Source: Bacillus subtilis | GTDB lineage: Bacteria > Pseudomonadota > Alphaproteobacteria > Rhizobiales > Rhizobiaceae | Direction: 5' to 3' | DNA length: 64,000 nt | Assembly: GCA_021733665.1 (NCBI GenBank) | Contig: JAHREI010000002.1 | Coordinates: forward strand, 124,001-188,000 | Part shown: positions 19,728 through 28,239 of the stretch, piece after piece | Position numbering within the stretch: the stretch's first letter is position 1 | Layout: every line of letters begins with the position of its first letter | Position numbers and translations under genes: made by a program | Notes under the pieces: model-generated | The model's input: the letters and a program-made list of their open reading frames with translations, nothing else | Told to the model about the DNA's origin: nothing | Database searches by the model: none

Positions 19728-20729
19728 TCAGGCGTTTTTGAGTTTCTCAGCCACTTCCAGTGCAAAATAAGTGAGAATACCGTCGCAACCGGCGCGTTTA
19801 AACGCCAGCAGGCTTTCCATCATGACACGCTCTTCATCAATCCAGCCATTCTGACCGGCGGCTTTAATCATCGCATACTCGCCGGAGACCTGATAAGCGA
19901 AAGTTGGCAGAGCGAACTGGCTTTTGATACGCTGAATAATATCAAGATATGGCATGCCAGGCTTGATCATCAGCATGTCTGCGCCTTCGAGTACATCCTG
20001 TTCGGCTTCACGCAACGCTTCATCCGTATTGGCCGGATCAAGATAATAGGTTTTCTTGTCGCCTTTCAGTACACCGGCCGTGCCGATTGCTTCACGGTAA
20101 GGGCCGTAGAATGCTGAGGCGAATTTGGTGGCATAGGACATGATCGGCAGGTGCTGGAAGCCGTTGGCATCCAGTGCATCGCGGATGGCACCAATACGGC
20201 CATCCATCATATCGGAAGGCGCAATAATATCCGCACCGGCTTCAGCCTGTGCCAGCGCACCGCGTACCACAACCTCAACGGATTCATCATTAAGAATAAT
20301 ACCGTCACGCAGGATACCGTCATGACCATCAGCCGTAAAAGGATCGAGCGCGGCATCAGTGATAATGCCGATTTCCGGCACTTCCTTTTTGATCGCACGG
20401 GTAACCGAATTGATCAGATTATCCGGATTGGCGATATAGGAGCCATCCTGCGTTTTAATGCGAGCCGGTTCATTCGGAAAAGGAGCAATCGCCGGAATAC
20501 CAAGCTTGGCAGCTTTTTCTGCCTGACGCACTGCCATATCCACGGAATAGCGGTGTACGCCCGGCATCGCGGCAATTGGAGAGGCAACATTGTTGCCTTC
20601 GCACACAAAGAACGGCCAGATCAGATCATTAACGCTTAATGCGTTTTCCTGAACCAGACGGCGGGACCATTCGGTGCGGCGGGTACGACGCAGGCGGCGG
20701 CTTTGGGTGATTTCATCAATATTACGCAT
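19728..20729 (-). CDS. hemB: Delta-aminolevulinic acid dehydratase (porphobilinogen synthase)
   Basis: Condenses two 5-aminolevulinate molecules to porphobilinogen, the second common step of heme synthesis. The 333-residue protein has LIWPFFVCEG near the N-terminus and two active-site lysines, in MSYATKFASAFYGPYREA and MLMIKPGMPYLDI. The metal region reads LDPFTADGHDGILRDG, where zinc-type enzymes have cysteines, so this is the non-zinc, magnesium-type enzyme common in alphaproteobacteria. ATG 20729 has GGAAAAGG upstream. Confidence 0.96.
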   Translation of the reverse strand: MRNIDEITQSRRLRRTRRTEWSRRLVQENALSVNDLIWPFFVCEGNNVASPIAAMPGVHRYSVDMAVRQAEKAAKLGIPAIAPFPNEPARIKTQDGSYIANPDNLINSVTRAIKKEVPEIGIITDAALDPFTADGHDGILRDGIILNDESVEVVVRGALAQAEAGADIIAPSDMMDGRIGAIRDALDANGFQHLPIMSYATKFASAFYGPYREAIGTAGVLKGDKKTYYLDPANTDEALREAEQDVLEGADMLMIKPGMPYLDIIQRIKSQFALPTFAYQVSGEYAMIKAAGQNGWIDEERVMMESLLAFKRAGCDGILTYFALEVAEKLKNA

Positions 20730-20989
20730 AATACCTTTTCCGTAATTCGGCGTAAGGAAAGGCGGGATCAGACTATTCTATAGTCCGGAGATACCGCGCA
20801 GGCCAGATCAGGAGCCTTAACACTCTAATTGCGGTAACAGCTTGATAAAAACGCTTTTTGAGGTGTGAAACATTGCCGCGCTTGAGAACTGCAAGTCTAA
20901 TATTGTGATGTGTTAAGCGCTGGCCTTGGTTGAAAAATTAGCTACAGTCTGACCAGATAGCGCTAAAGCATATTTGCGGGCAGGAGAAA

Positions 20990-22087
20990 ATGATGGACAA
21001 GGCACAGCAGTCAGCAACCTCTCATGCAGGTTCAGTGGATTTCGGCGGTGATGATGAAATCAGCTTTGCTGTGCAAGGTGCTGTAGGCTTAATCCGGTTG
21101 ACCCGCCCGAAGGCGCTAAATGCCCTGACCCATAAAATGATTCAGGCCATGGAACGGGCTTTGTTGCAATGGGCAGATGATCCGCAGATCAAAACTATTA
21201 TCATCGAAGGTGAGGGGCGCGCTTTCTGTGCCGGTGGTGATGTTGTTGCCGCCTATCACGCCGGTAAAAATGGTGCGCCGGCCTTTGATTTCTTTAAAGA
21301 TGAATATCGTCTTAACCGGCTTATTGCAGCCTATAAGAAACCCTATGTGGCTTTGCTTGATGGCATTACCATGGGCGGTGGTGCGGGGGTTTCCGTACAT
21401 GGTTCACACCGGATCGTAACCGAGAACACGTTGTTTGCGATGCCGGAAAGCGGTATCGGCTTTTTCACGGATGTCGGTGGTAGTGCCTTTTTACCTGCCT
21501 TGCCGGAGAAGTTCGGTTTCTATCTCGGTTTAACCGGCTCTGCTATCCGCTGGGGCGATTGTCTGCATAGTGGCATCGCAACCCATGCTCTCAAAGCTGA
21601 TCAGCTTGATATGCTACGTTCAAAGCTGTTTGCCGGTGAAAATCCTGATGATATTCTTAGCACTATGCCGATGAGCGAACCGGAATGGGAGACCTCCGAG
21701 CAGGACAGGGCGCTGATCACCCGCTGTTGCAGGGCAGACAGTATTGAGCAGATTATTACGAATTTCACCGCAGCCGGAGCTGCCGGTGATGAAAAAGCTG
21801 CCGCAATTGCGGAATTGCTCGGCAAACGTTCTCCGACCAGTTTGAAGGCGATTTTTATACTTTTTCAGGATGCAGAAGCATTTATTCGTGCAAACAATCA
21901 ACTGAGTTACAGCGCACGCTTGGATAGGCAGATGCAAATAGAGTACGCTCTGGCAGAGATTCTGCTGCAAGGGCATGATTTCTATGCGGGGATTGGCGCT
22001 GTTCTGATTGAAAAGACCGGCAATCCTGTGTGGGAGCCTGCAAATCTGGCGGATGTGAAACTGCCCGATTTCGTGCAGCATAATTGA
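20990..22087 (+). CDS. 3-hydroxyisobutyryl-CoA hydrolase (enoyl-CoA hydratase/isomerase family)
   Basis: Probably hydrolyses 3-hydroxyisobutyryl-CoA in valine degradation. The 365-residue length fits this long branch of the crotonase family better than simple hydratases of about 260 residues. The CoA-binding and oxyanion regions read GEGRAFCAGGDVVAAYHAGK and DGITMGGGAGVSVHGSHRIV, and the catalytic glutamate lies in FAMPESGIGFFTDVGGSAF. The C-terminal extension carries SPTSLKAIF. ATG 20990 follows CAGGAGAA; ATG 20993 is adjacent. No other valine-pathway gene is next to it. Confidence 0.9.
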   Translation: MMDKAQQSATSHAGSVDFGGDDEISFAVQGAVGLIRLTRPKALNALTHKMIQAMERALLQWADDPQIKTIIIEGEGRAFCAGGDVVAAYHAGKNGAPAFDFFKDEYRLNRLIAAYKKPYVALLDGITMGGGAGVSVHGSHRIVTENTLFAMPESGIGFFTDVGGSAFLPALPEKFGFYLGLTGSAIRWGDCLHSGIATHALKADQLDMLRSKLFAGENPDDILSTMPMSEPEWETSEQDRALITRCCRADSIEQIITNFTAAGAAGDEKAAAIAELLGKRSPTSLKAIFILFQDAEAFIRANNQLSYSARLDRQMQIEYALAEILLQGHDFYAGIGAVLIEKTGNPVWEPANLADVKLPDFVQHN

Positions 22088-22188
22088 ATAAGCCTTTGCG
22101 AGACGCAGTTTTGCATGCGCAGTGGCAATGAGATGAAGAGTGAGCTGTTTCAAACTGGAAACAGCTCCGAATAAAGGTAAAAAACCGC

Positions 22189-22620
22189 ATGGTGGATGAT
22201 CAGCTGAGATTACGCACGGGAGATTCAGCCCTGCATAGCTGGTTCGTTCTGTTTATGCGGTCTGTTGCGCTCGTTTGCCTTGCCGGTGGTATTTATTATT
22301 GGATGCGTCTGATCGGCCTTTATCCGGGATTGCTGTGGCGTTTCGATCTGATGCCTTGGCAGTGGCAAACCGTCAGCGTAAGTCTTGCTGTTGCCTTGCC
22401 GATTGTTGCTACCGGCTTATGGATCCGTGCCTCATGGGGCGCTGTGCTTTGGGTGATAACAGCTTTGGCACAGGCATTGATTTACACAATTTTTGCACGT
22501 TCTTTTGAATATTTTCCGGCCTTGGCAGCACTGAATGTCGGCTTCCTGCTGATCTATATCATATTCCGTATCGGCTTGTTTATGCAGGGAAAAAGAGCAC
22601 TGGCAACGCCTGTACGCTGA
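22189..22620 (+). CDS. DUF6163-type inner-membrane protein
   Basis: A 143-residue integral membrane protein with about four hydrophobic segments (SVALVCLAGGIYYWMRLIGL, VSVSLAVALPIVATGLWI, AVLWVITALAQALIYTIF, FPALAALNVGFLLIYIIF). It matches what I know as DUF6163, a Rhizobiales family usually found next to the LdtR regulator. Its function is unknown, and a cell-envelope role is inferred only from that association. AAAGGT precedes ATG 22189. Here a minus-strand orphan gene separates it from ldtR. Confidence 0.8.
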   Translation: MVDDQLRLRTGDSALHSWFVLFMRSVALVCLAGGIYYWMRLIGLYPGLLWRFDLMPWQWQTVSVSLAVALPIVATGLWIRASWGAVLWVITALAQALIYTIFARSFEYFPALAALNVGFLLIYIIFRIGLFMQGKRALATPVR

Positions 22621-22641
22621 TGTATGTGTGAAAATCAGTGC

Positions 22642-23124
22642 TCATTGAGCATCGACATCTAATAAATAGTGCTCAATTACAGGCTCTGAACTGGTCGCAA
22701 TGTCGATGATATGGTCTGAACAAACGACTGTATAATGGATGAGAGATTCTAGATCGACTGAAGATAGCCAAGTACTCTCTGATATAAAATTTAGAAAATT
22801 TGAGTGCTGATGTACGCGTAGGCGGCTGGAATAATCTTCATCATTTTCAGAAGTTATATAGCTCTCGTTCCGAACGGCAAAGCTAGTATAATCTTTAAAA
22901 ACAATCTTAAAGGCATTGTATCCCTTTCTTATTTTAACAGGATGAGCCTTTTCTAAGATGCTACCGAGATTGTTACTTTCAATTGCGCCTACACCAGACT
23001 CTTCTTGGATGCGGCCTTCTGAAATATGAATTGTAAGGATGAATGAAGCATCGTTTTCAAGTTTAGAAAGAAATATGTATCGGCAGGAATCTAGTATTAC
23101 ATTTGCTGTATTTTGATTGCTCAT
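22642..23124 (-). CDS. Orphan hypothetical protein, 160 aa
   Basis: I recognise no family. ATG 23124 (MSNQNTANVILD) is preceded by GAGGAA, and the 160-residue frame has no signal peptide or membrane segment. It looks like a soluble, mixed alpha/beta protein rich in Ser, Asn, Glu and Ile. The A+T content and codon use (many AAA, ATA, TTA, AAT) are clearly unlike its neighbours, which suggests horizontal gain. It lies opposite in direction between DUF6163 and ldtR, two genes normally neighbours in related genomes as far as I know. Confidence 0.68.
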   Translation of the reverse strand: MSNQNTANVILDSCRYIFLSKLENDASFILTIHISEGRIQEESGVGAIESNNLGSILEKAHPVKIRKGYNAFKIVFKDYTSFAVRNESYITSENDEDYSSRLRVHQHSNFLNFISESTWLSSVDLESLIHYTVVCSDHIIDIATSSEPVIEHYLLDVDAQ

Positions 23125-23341
23125 TAGAAAATTCCTCAATCGCCGGTGCCTATTGATAGTGGTTATTCATTGCTTTGTATTCAAATAGTATGCCGTTAAC
23201 CGGTTGTTAGCCTTGCGGCTTAAGCCGAATTTCACCGCTGCTTCTTACAGTCATCGCTAGGCATTATGCCGGTTTTCTGCATGTCTCACAGGGATATGTG
23301 GTGCTGCTGGCTTTTGCTTTGAAAAAGCGGAGACCAGCTGA

Positions 23342-23893
23342 ATGCAAACGCACGAGCCGTTTCAGACAACACATTGCGGAGCAGGGCATAAAGATGTCCT
23401 TGCAGGCTATGAAACTGTGCAAAGCGCAGAGCATGGCTCAGGCTTACAGGTGTTGTGTCTGGAAGTAGAGCGCCAGCTGAACCGCCATTACAGACGCTTG
23501 CTGGCTTTTTTCCATGGAGCATTTTCTGACAGGCAGGATTATCCGCTGAATGCCGAGCAGGCGGTTATGCTGTTTTGTATCAGCAATGGTCTGCGCGATA
23601 CGGCGCAACTTTACCGGACGATTGAGCCTCTATCCTCGCAGACCGTGATTATGCTCGCCAGCCTGATTGCGCAGGGCTATGTGGTTTCTGCTGCTGAAAG
23701 CTCGGATGATCTGACAGTCCTGAGATTGACAGCGAAGGGGCAGGCCGTCGCAGATGGCCTCTTCGAGCTTTATGATTATGTGTTTCTCGATGGTGCAGGG
23801 CGCGATGTGCCGGATGCGGCACGTCTGGCATCAATGCATAACTCGCTTTGGCGCTTGCAGCGTTTCAACCTTATTAAAGCCAGCGCTGTATAA
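23342..23893 (+). CDS. ldtR: MarR-family transcriptional regulator LdtR
   Basis: A 183-residue winged-helix MarR protein. The DNA-binding part spans roughly residues 75-135 (LNAEQAVMLFCISNGLRDTAQLY, SSQTVIMLASLIAQGYVV, LRLTAKGQAVADGLFELYDYVF). The assignment to LdtR, the regulator of an L,D-transpeptidase described in Liberibacter, rests on the sequence type and on the ldtP gene that follows 370 bp downstream. CGGAG precedes ATG 23342. Small-molecule sensing and control of ldtP are known for the relative and inferred here. The first 30 residues are variable. Confidence 0.85.
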   Translation: MQTHEPFQTTHCGAGHKDVLAGYETVQSAEHGSGLQVLCLEVERQLNRHYRRLLAFFHGAFSDRQDYPLNAEQAVMLFCISNGLRDTAQLYRTIEPLSSQTVIMLASLIAQGYVVSAAESSDDLTVLRLTAKGQAVADGLFELYDYVFLDGAGRDVPDAARLASMHNSLWRLQRFNLIKASAV

Positions 23894-24263
23894 ATCTGCC
23901 CCGAATGGTTGGTCTTCATCGTTGCTGAATCGCCACAATTCCGGATTAAGCAGATTTATGGTAGTCATTTTTAGCTCGCGATAATGATAAGTGCTTGCCG
24001 TAAGCTTCACAGACATGTTTAAGCCACAAAACTCTTTATAGCGGTTATGTCCGGCAGTGTGTTTGGTGACCATGCAACTGATCTGAGTTTAATCAGTTAT
24101 ACTGCTATTCGGGTTGATTATTGTTTCAGAGTTAAATTGTGAACAGGGAAAGCGAAGCAGCTTTTCTGTTGATCTGCCTGTGTCGCACAGTCTTGCGATG
24201 TGAATTCTGGCGATGTGAATTCCGGTGAGCAAGTTGCTGTTGCTGCGGAGTGAGGATGAAAAT
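23894..24263. promoter_or_regulatory. ldtR-ldtP intergenic region, probable ldtP control region
   Basis: About 370 bp without a convincing gene. It should contain the ldtP promoter and any LdtR operator. A tandem 15-bp repeat at 24195-24224 is the most visible structure. A minus-strand frame at 23831-24073 overlaps the end of ldtR and has no good start or family, so I did not call it. Confidence 0.5.
24195..24224. repeat. Tandem direct repeat of 15 bp upstream of ldtP
   Basis: Two adjacent copies, GCGATGTGAATTCTG and GCGATGTGAATTCCG, differ at one base. They end 39 bp before the ldtP start. Head-to-tail spacing of 15 bp is close to one and a half helical turns. Confidence 0.85.
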
Positions 24264-25571
24264 ATGAAGCATAGTGTAAAAGACGGAAAAACAGCAAAGG
24301 CGCTTGATCGCCGTTTGTTTTTGCGCGGCGCTGCCGGTCTGGGACTGGCTGCTTTGTCGGTGCCTGCGGCTACTTCCGCTGCATTTGCTCAGGCTGTTGG
24401 CTTGAATGATGTGCTGTCATCCGGTCGTCGCGGCAACTGGAGCGATACATTTGATGCACGCGGTACCGGTGGTGCCAAAGCAATTGCGACCAACCAGCCG
24501 ATTATGAGCCCGCAGACGCTGAATTATATCAGCGCGGCGATTAATCAGTATAATATGATTGTTGCCAATGGCGGCTGGCCGACAGTGCCGGGCAATGAGC
24601 GCCTGCGTCTGGGTATGAAAAGTCAGGTGGTGCCGATCCTGCGCCAGCGTCTGATGATTTCCGGCGATCTGCCGGAGGGGATTGGTTCTTCTACTTCCTT
24701 TGATACCTATGTGGATGCTGCCGTGAAGCGTTTTCAGGCGCGTCATGGTTTGCCAGCCGATGGTGTGATGGGCGATATGACCTATAAGGCGCTCAATGTC
24801 AGTGCCGATGTTCGTCTTGGTCAGCTCAATACTAATCTGCAGCGTCTCGGCTCGCTTGCCAATGTTGATCAGACCCGTTTCGTGATGGTCAATATTCCGG
24901 CAGCACAGATCGAGGCGATTGAAAACGGCCGCGTTGTGCAGCGCCATACGGCTGTTGTCGGTAAGATCGACCGCCAGACACCGATCCTGACTTCAAAAAT
25001 CCATGAAGTGATCCTCAATCCGTACTGGACTGCGCCAAAGTCGATTATCCGCAAGGATATCATTCCTTTGATGCGTAAAGACCCGCAATATCTGACCAAG
25101 AACAAGATCCGTCTTTATAATGGTCAGGGACAGGAAGTACCGCCGGAAAGCGTTGATTGGAATACGGAAGATGCTGTGAAACTGATGTTCCGTCAGGATC
25201 CGGGCAAGATCAATGCTATGGCATCGACCAAGATCAATTTCCACAATGCCCATGCTGTTTATATGCATGACACTCCGCAAAAGGGCACGTTCAACAACCT
25301 GATGCGTTTTGACTCATCCGGCTGTATCCGTGTGCAGAATATCCGCGATCTCGATGTGTGGCTGTTGAAAAACACCAATGGCTGGTCACGTGACAGCATT
25401 GAGGAAACAATCAAGAGCGGTCAGAACAACCCGATCCAGCTTGCTGATCCTGTGCCGCTGTATTTTGTTTATATCTCCGCATGGTCAACCAGTGACGGTA
25501 TTCCGCAGTTCCGCGATGATATTTACAAGATGGACGGTGCTTCGGAACTGGCTATCGGTACTGCGATCTGA
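24264..25571 (+). CDS. ldtP: L,D-transpeptidase LdtP (YcbB-type, Tat-like signal)
   Basis: A periplasmic peptidoglycan cross-linking or remodelling enzyme. The 435-residue protein starts with a twin-arginine-like signal (LDRRLFLRGAAGLGLAALSV, cleavage near AFAQA). A peptidoglycan-binding helical domain (QRLMISGDLP, VDAAVKRFQARHGLPADGVMG) is followed by the YkuD catalytic domain, with His335 in YMHDTP and the nucleophile Cys354 in FDSSGCIRV. ATG 24264 has GAGGATG upstream; a GTG at 24225 would put extra residues before the signal and is unlikely. Regulation by the adjacent LdtR is inferred from Liberibacter. Confidence 0.92.
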   Translation: MKHSVKDGKTAKALDRRLFLRGAAGLGLAALSVPAATSAAFAQAVGLNDVLSSGRRGNWSDTFDARGTGGAKAIATNQPIMSPQTLNYISAAINQYNMIVANGGWPTVPGNERLRLGMKSQVVPILRQRLMISGDLPEGIGSSTSFDTYVDAAVKRFQARHGLPADGVMGDMTYKALNVSADVRLGQLNTNLQRLGSLANVDQTRFVMVNIPAAQIEAIENGRVVQRHTAVVGKIDRQTPILTSKIHEVILNPYWTAPKSIIRKDIIPLMRKDPQYLTKNKIRLYNGQGQEVPPESVDWNTEDAVKLMFRQDPGKINAMASTKINFHNAHAVYMHDTPQKGTFNNLMRFDSSGCIRVQNIRDLDVWLLKNTNGWSRDSIEETIKSGQNNPIQLADPVPLYFVYISAWSTSDGIPQFRDDIYKMDGASELAIGTAI

Positions 25572-25600
25572 GATTTTTAACCTCAGAGCATAAAAACAGC

Positions 25601-25649
25601 AGGGCAGTTTTGAAAAAGACAGCAGCCGGTTTGCTCTTAAAACTGCCCT
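25601..25649 (+). terminator. Inverted repeat after ldtP
   Basis: AGGGCAGTTTT (25601-25611) is perfectly repeated in inverse at 25639-25649 with a 27-base centre. It may be a first, weak terminator or an RNA-stabilising stem; no T run follows. Confidence 0.55.
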
Positions 25650-25673
25650 CTGTGCATAAGATAATTTACTGAT

Positions 25674-25700
25674 AAAGCCGCCTTCGGGCGGCTTTTTTGT
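25674..25700 (+). terminator. Terminator downstream of ldtP
   Basis: AAAGCCGCC pairs with GGCGGCTTT around a stable TTCG tetraloop, followed by a run of T. It is a canonical rho-independent terminator. Confidence 0.95.
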
Positions 25701-25962
25701 ATCTTAAACGATATAAATCGGACTTTAGCCGTTTTACGTCATGAGATATCGCCTGCTGGCCATGGAGCCGTCATGACAAGTGTGATATTGCCACCCGACA
25801 TAGGAATGCGCTAAGCCGCAAGCTACATTGAATTTACGTGCTTTTTGTTCTGCATTTTGATATGCGTCAAAAACAAATAGCGAGGAATTCCATGACCGTC
25901 GCGAACAGGCGACGGGAGTGGTGTCTGATTGACTTTTGACTGGGAACCGGAAGGAATAGGAT

Positions 25963-27270
25963 ATGTCGCAGGCGAACGGTGCTTCTCTCGAAGCATTCTT
26001 TAATAAGGGTCTTGAAGAAGCGGATGCTGAAATTTTTGGCGCAATCCGCAAGGAACTTGGCCGTCAGCGTCACGAAATCGAGCTGATCGCATCGGAAAAT
26101 ATCGTTTCCCGCGCAGTGCTTGAAGCTCAGGGTTCAATCCTCACCAACAAATATGCCGAAGGTTATCCGGGCAAGCGTTATTACGGCGGTTGCCAGTATG
26201 TTGATATCGTCGAAGAACTGGCGATTGAACGTGCGAAAAAGCTGTTCGGCGCAGAATTCGTCAACGTGCAGCCGAATTCCGGTAGCCAGATGAACCAGGC
26301 TGTATTCCTTGCGCTGTTGCAGCCGGGCGATACATTCATGGGTCTGGATCTGAATTCCGGTGGTCACCTGACCCACGGTTCTCCGGTGAATATGTCCGGT
26401 AAATGGTTCAATGTTGTATCTTATGGTGTGCGTGAAGACGATCACCTGCTGGATATGGACGAAGTGGCACGTCTTGCCCGCGAACATAAACCAAAGCTGA
26501 TTCTGGCCGGTGGTACTGCTTATTCCCGTATCTGGGACTGGAAGCGCTTCCGTGAGATCGCCGATGAAATCGGTGCTTATCTGATGGTTGATATGGCGCA
26601 TATCGCTGGTCTGGTTGCTGCCGGTGTTCATCCGTCACCAGTACCGCATGCGCATGTTTGTACCACAACCACGCATAAATCCCTGCGCGGCCCGCGCGGT
26701 GGTATGATTATGACCAATGACGGTGATCTGGCTAAGAAGTTTAACTCGGCTGTATTCCCTGGTCTTCAGGGCGGTCCGCTGATGCATGTGATCGCTGGTA
26801 AAGCGGTAGCACTGGCAGAAGCACTTCAGCCAGAATTCAAGCTCTATGCACAGAATGTTGTGGCAAATGCCAAGGCTCTGGCAGAGAACCTGAAGAAGAA
26901 CGGTCTTGATATCGTTTCCGGCGGCACGGATAACCACCTGATGCTGGTTGACCTGCGTCCGAAAAATGCAACCGGTAAGCGCGCTGAAGCAGCACTGGGT
27001 CGTGCAAATATCACCACCAACAAAAACGGTATTCCGTTCGATCCTGAAAAGCCTTTTGTAACCTCCGGTATCCGCCTCGGCACACCGGCCGGTACAACCC
27101 GCGGCTTCGGTATCAAAGAATTCGAACAGATCGGCGATATGATCACCGAAGTGCTCGATGGTCTGAAAACAGCCAATTCCGATGAAGGCAATGCTGCTGT
27201 TGAAGCTGCTGTTCAGAAGAAGGTTATTGAACTGACTGCAAACTTCCCGATGTATGGCTATCAGGGCTAA
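25963..27270 (+). CDS. glyA: Serine hydroxymethyltransferase
   Basis: Converts serine and tetrahydrofolate to glycine and methylene-tetrahydrofolate. The 435-residue length is typical. The N-terminal [20 protein letters not shown] and [16 protein letters not shown] are family signatures, and the PLP-binding lysine is in [16 protein letters not shown] near residue 240. GGAAGGAATAGG precedes ATG 25963. It begins the glyA-nrdR-rib segment, but a strong terminator directly after it suggests separate transcription. Confidence 0.98.
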   Translation: MSQANGASLEAFFNKGLEEADAEIFGAIRKELGRQRHEIELIASENIVSRAVLEAQGSILTNKYAEGYPGKRYYGGCQYVDIVEELAIERAKKLFGAEFVNVQPNSGSQMNQAVFLALLQPGDTFMGLDLNSGGHLTHGSPVNMSGKWFNVVSYGVREDDHLLDMDEVARLAREHKPKLILAGGTAYSRIWDWKRFREIADEIGAYLMVDMAHIAGLVAAGVHPSPVPHAHVCTTTTHKSLRGPRGGMIMTNDGDLAKKFNSAVFPGLQGGPLMHVIAGKAVALAEALQPEFKLYAQNVVANAKALAENLKKNGLDIVSGGTDNHLMLVDLRPKNATGKRAEAALGRANITTNKNGIPFDPEKPFVTSGIRLGTPAGTTRGFGIKEFEQIGDMITEVLDGLKTANSDEGNAAVEAAVQKKVIELTANFPMYGYQG

Positions 27271-27298
27271 CCTTGCTTCGCTGACGTCATAAAAATTG

Positions 27299-27333
27299 CG
27301 CCGCGTATCACATAAGTGTTACGCGGCGTTTTT
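27299..27333 (+). terminator. Terminator of glyA
   Basis: CGCCGCGTA pairs with TACGCGGCG, and the CAC/GTG extension closes an inner small loop. A TTTTT run follows. It lies 28 bp after the stop. Confidence 0.94.
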
Positions 27334-27588
27334 ATTGCAGCGGGTTATTGATGCCGGAATGTATCTTTGAAGGGCGCAGAGCTGTTTATCACGCAAGATG
27401 CGCATAAAAATAAATAGCTCGTGCATTTCAAAGGATTCAATTTAACATTGGAAATGTTCTAGCTGATGACAAAAGGGTCCATCTGCTTTAGATAATTTCA
27501 ATCTGAAATATTTATTGTCATTGGTGCTGTTTGTTTAGCTGCAATGATCGCTGCACTATCAGGTGCGGCATAGTTTGAGAGTTTCGCC
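27334..27588. other. Upstream region of nrdR
   Basis: With the terminator this gap totals 318 bp. It is A+T-richer than the flanking genes and should hold the nrdR promoter. I see no gene or strong structure in it. Confidence 0.5.
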
Positions 27589-28071
27589 ATGCGCTGCCCG
27601 TTTTGCCAGTCCGATGATACACAGGTTAAGGATTCCCGTCCGGCAGAGGACGGATCTGTAATCCGCAGACGCCGTGTTTGTCCTGTTTGCGCTGGTCGTT
27701 TTACCACTTTTGAGCGCGTGCAATTGCGTGAATTGATGGTGGTGAAGAAGAGTGGCCGCCGTGTACCGTTTGACCGTGATAAGCTGATGCATTCCGTGCA
27801 GGTAGCATTGCGCAAGCGCGAGGTTGATGCAGAGCGTGTGGAACGTGCCGTTTCCGGCATTGTTCGCCAGCTGGAAAGTTCCGGTGAAGTGGAAATTCCG
27901 TCGGAGGAAATCGGTCGCTTGGCAATGGAAGCGCTGAAAGGTGTAGACGATATTGCCTATATCCGTTTCGCCTCTGTTTATCGTAATTTCAGTGTTGCTA
28001 AAGATTTTCACAATGTCATTGATGAACTCGGGCAACCGGAAAGTTCTGCATCAGCAGGCAATGAGGATTAA
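27589..28071 (+). CDS. nrdR: Transcriptional repressor NrdR
   Basis: Represses ribonucleotide reductase genes according to the bound ATP or dATP. The 160-residue protein has the N-terminal zinc ribbon [11 protein letters not shown] with RRRRVCPVC (four cysteines), then the ATP-cone domain starting [18 protein letters not shown] and ending [10 protein letters not shown]. The start at ATG 27589 (MRCPFC) is the family start. In most bacteria, as here, it neighbours ribD. Confidence 0.97.
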   Translation: MRCPFCQSDDTQVKDSRPAEDGSVIRRRRVCPVCAGRFTTFERVQLRELMVVKKSGRRVPFDRDKLMHSVQVALRKREVDAERVERAVSGIVRQLESSGEVEIPSEEIGRLAMEALKGVDDIAYIRFASVYRNFSVAKDFHNVIDELGQPESSASAGNED

Positions 28072-28239
28072 AGTTCGGGACGCTTGATGCGCCCCGTCAT
28101 TTTGCAGGTTTCTGCTTTTGAACAGAATGCGTACTGGCGATCGTAAACCCGGGTCAGATGCGTGTTAAAGTAAATAGGTTTTGCATTTGTCTGGCTTGAT
28201 GGCGGGCGGTACAAAACACTCCGTACTGGAATTTGGCAT

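Larger units (their letters stand above)
25572..25962. other. ldtP-glyA intergenic region
   Basis: About 390 bp holding two hairpins just after ldtP, then the glyA promoter and leader. A 7-bp GC hairpin, 25896-25902 with 25909-25915, lies 47 bp ahead of glyA. I see no protein-coding gene. Confidence 0.6.

Noticed and set aside
23831-24073. 80-residue minus-strand frame between ldtR and ldtP
   Set aside because: It overlaps the end of ldtR and no ribosome-binding site or family was recognised; only the part from MTTINLLNPELW looks protein-like.
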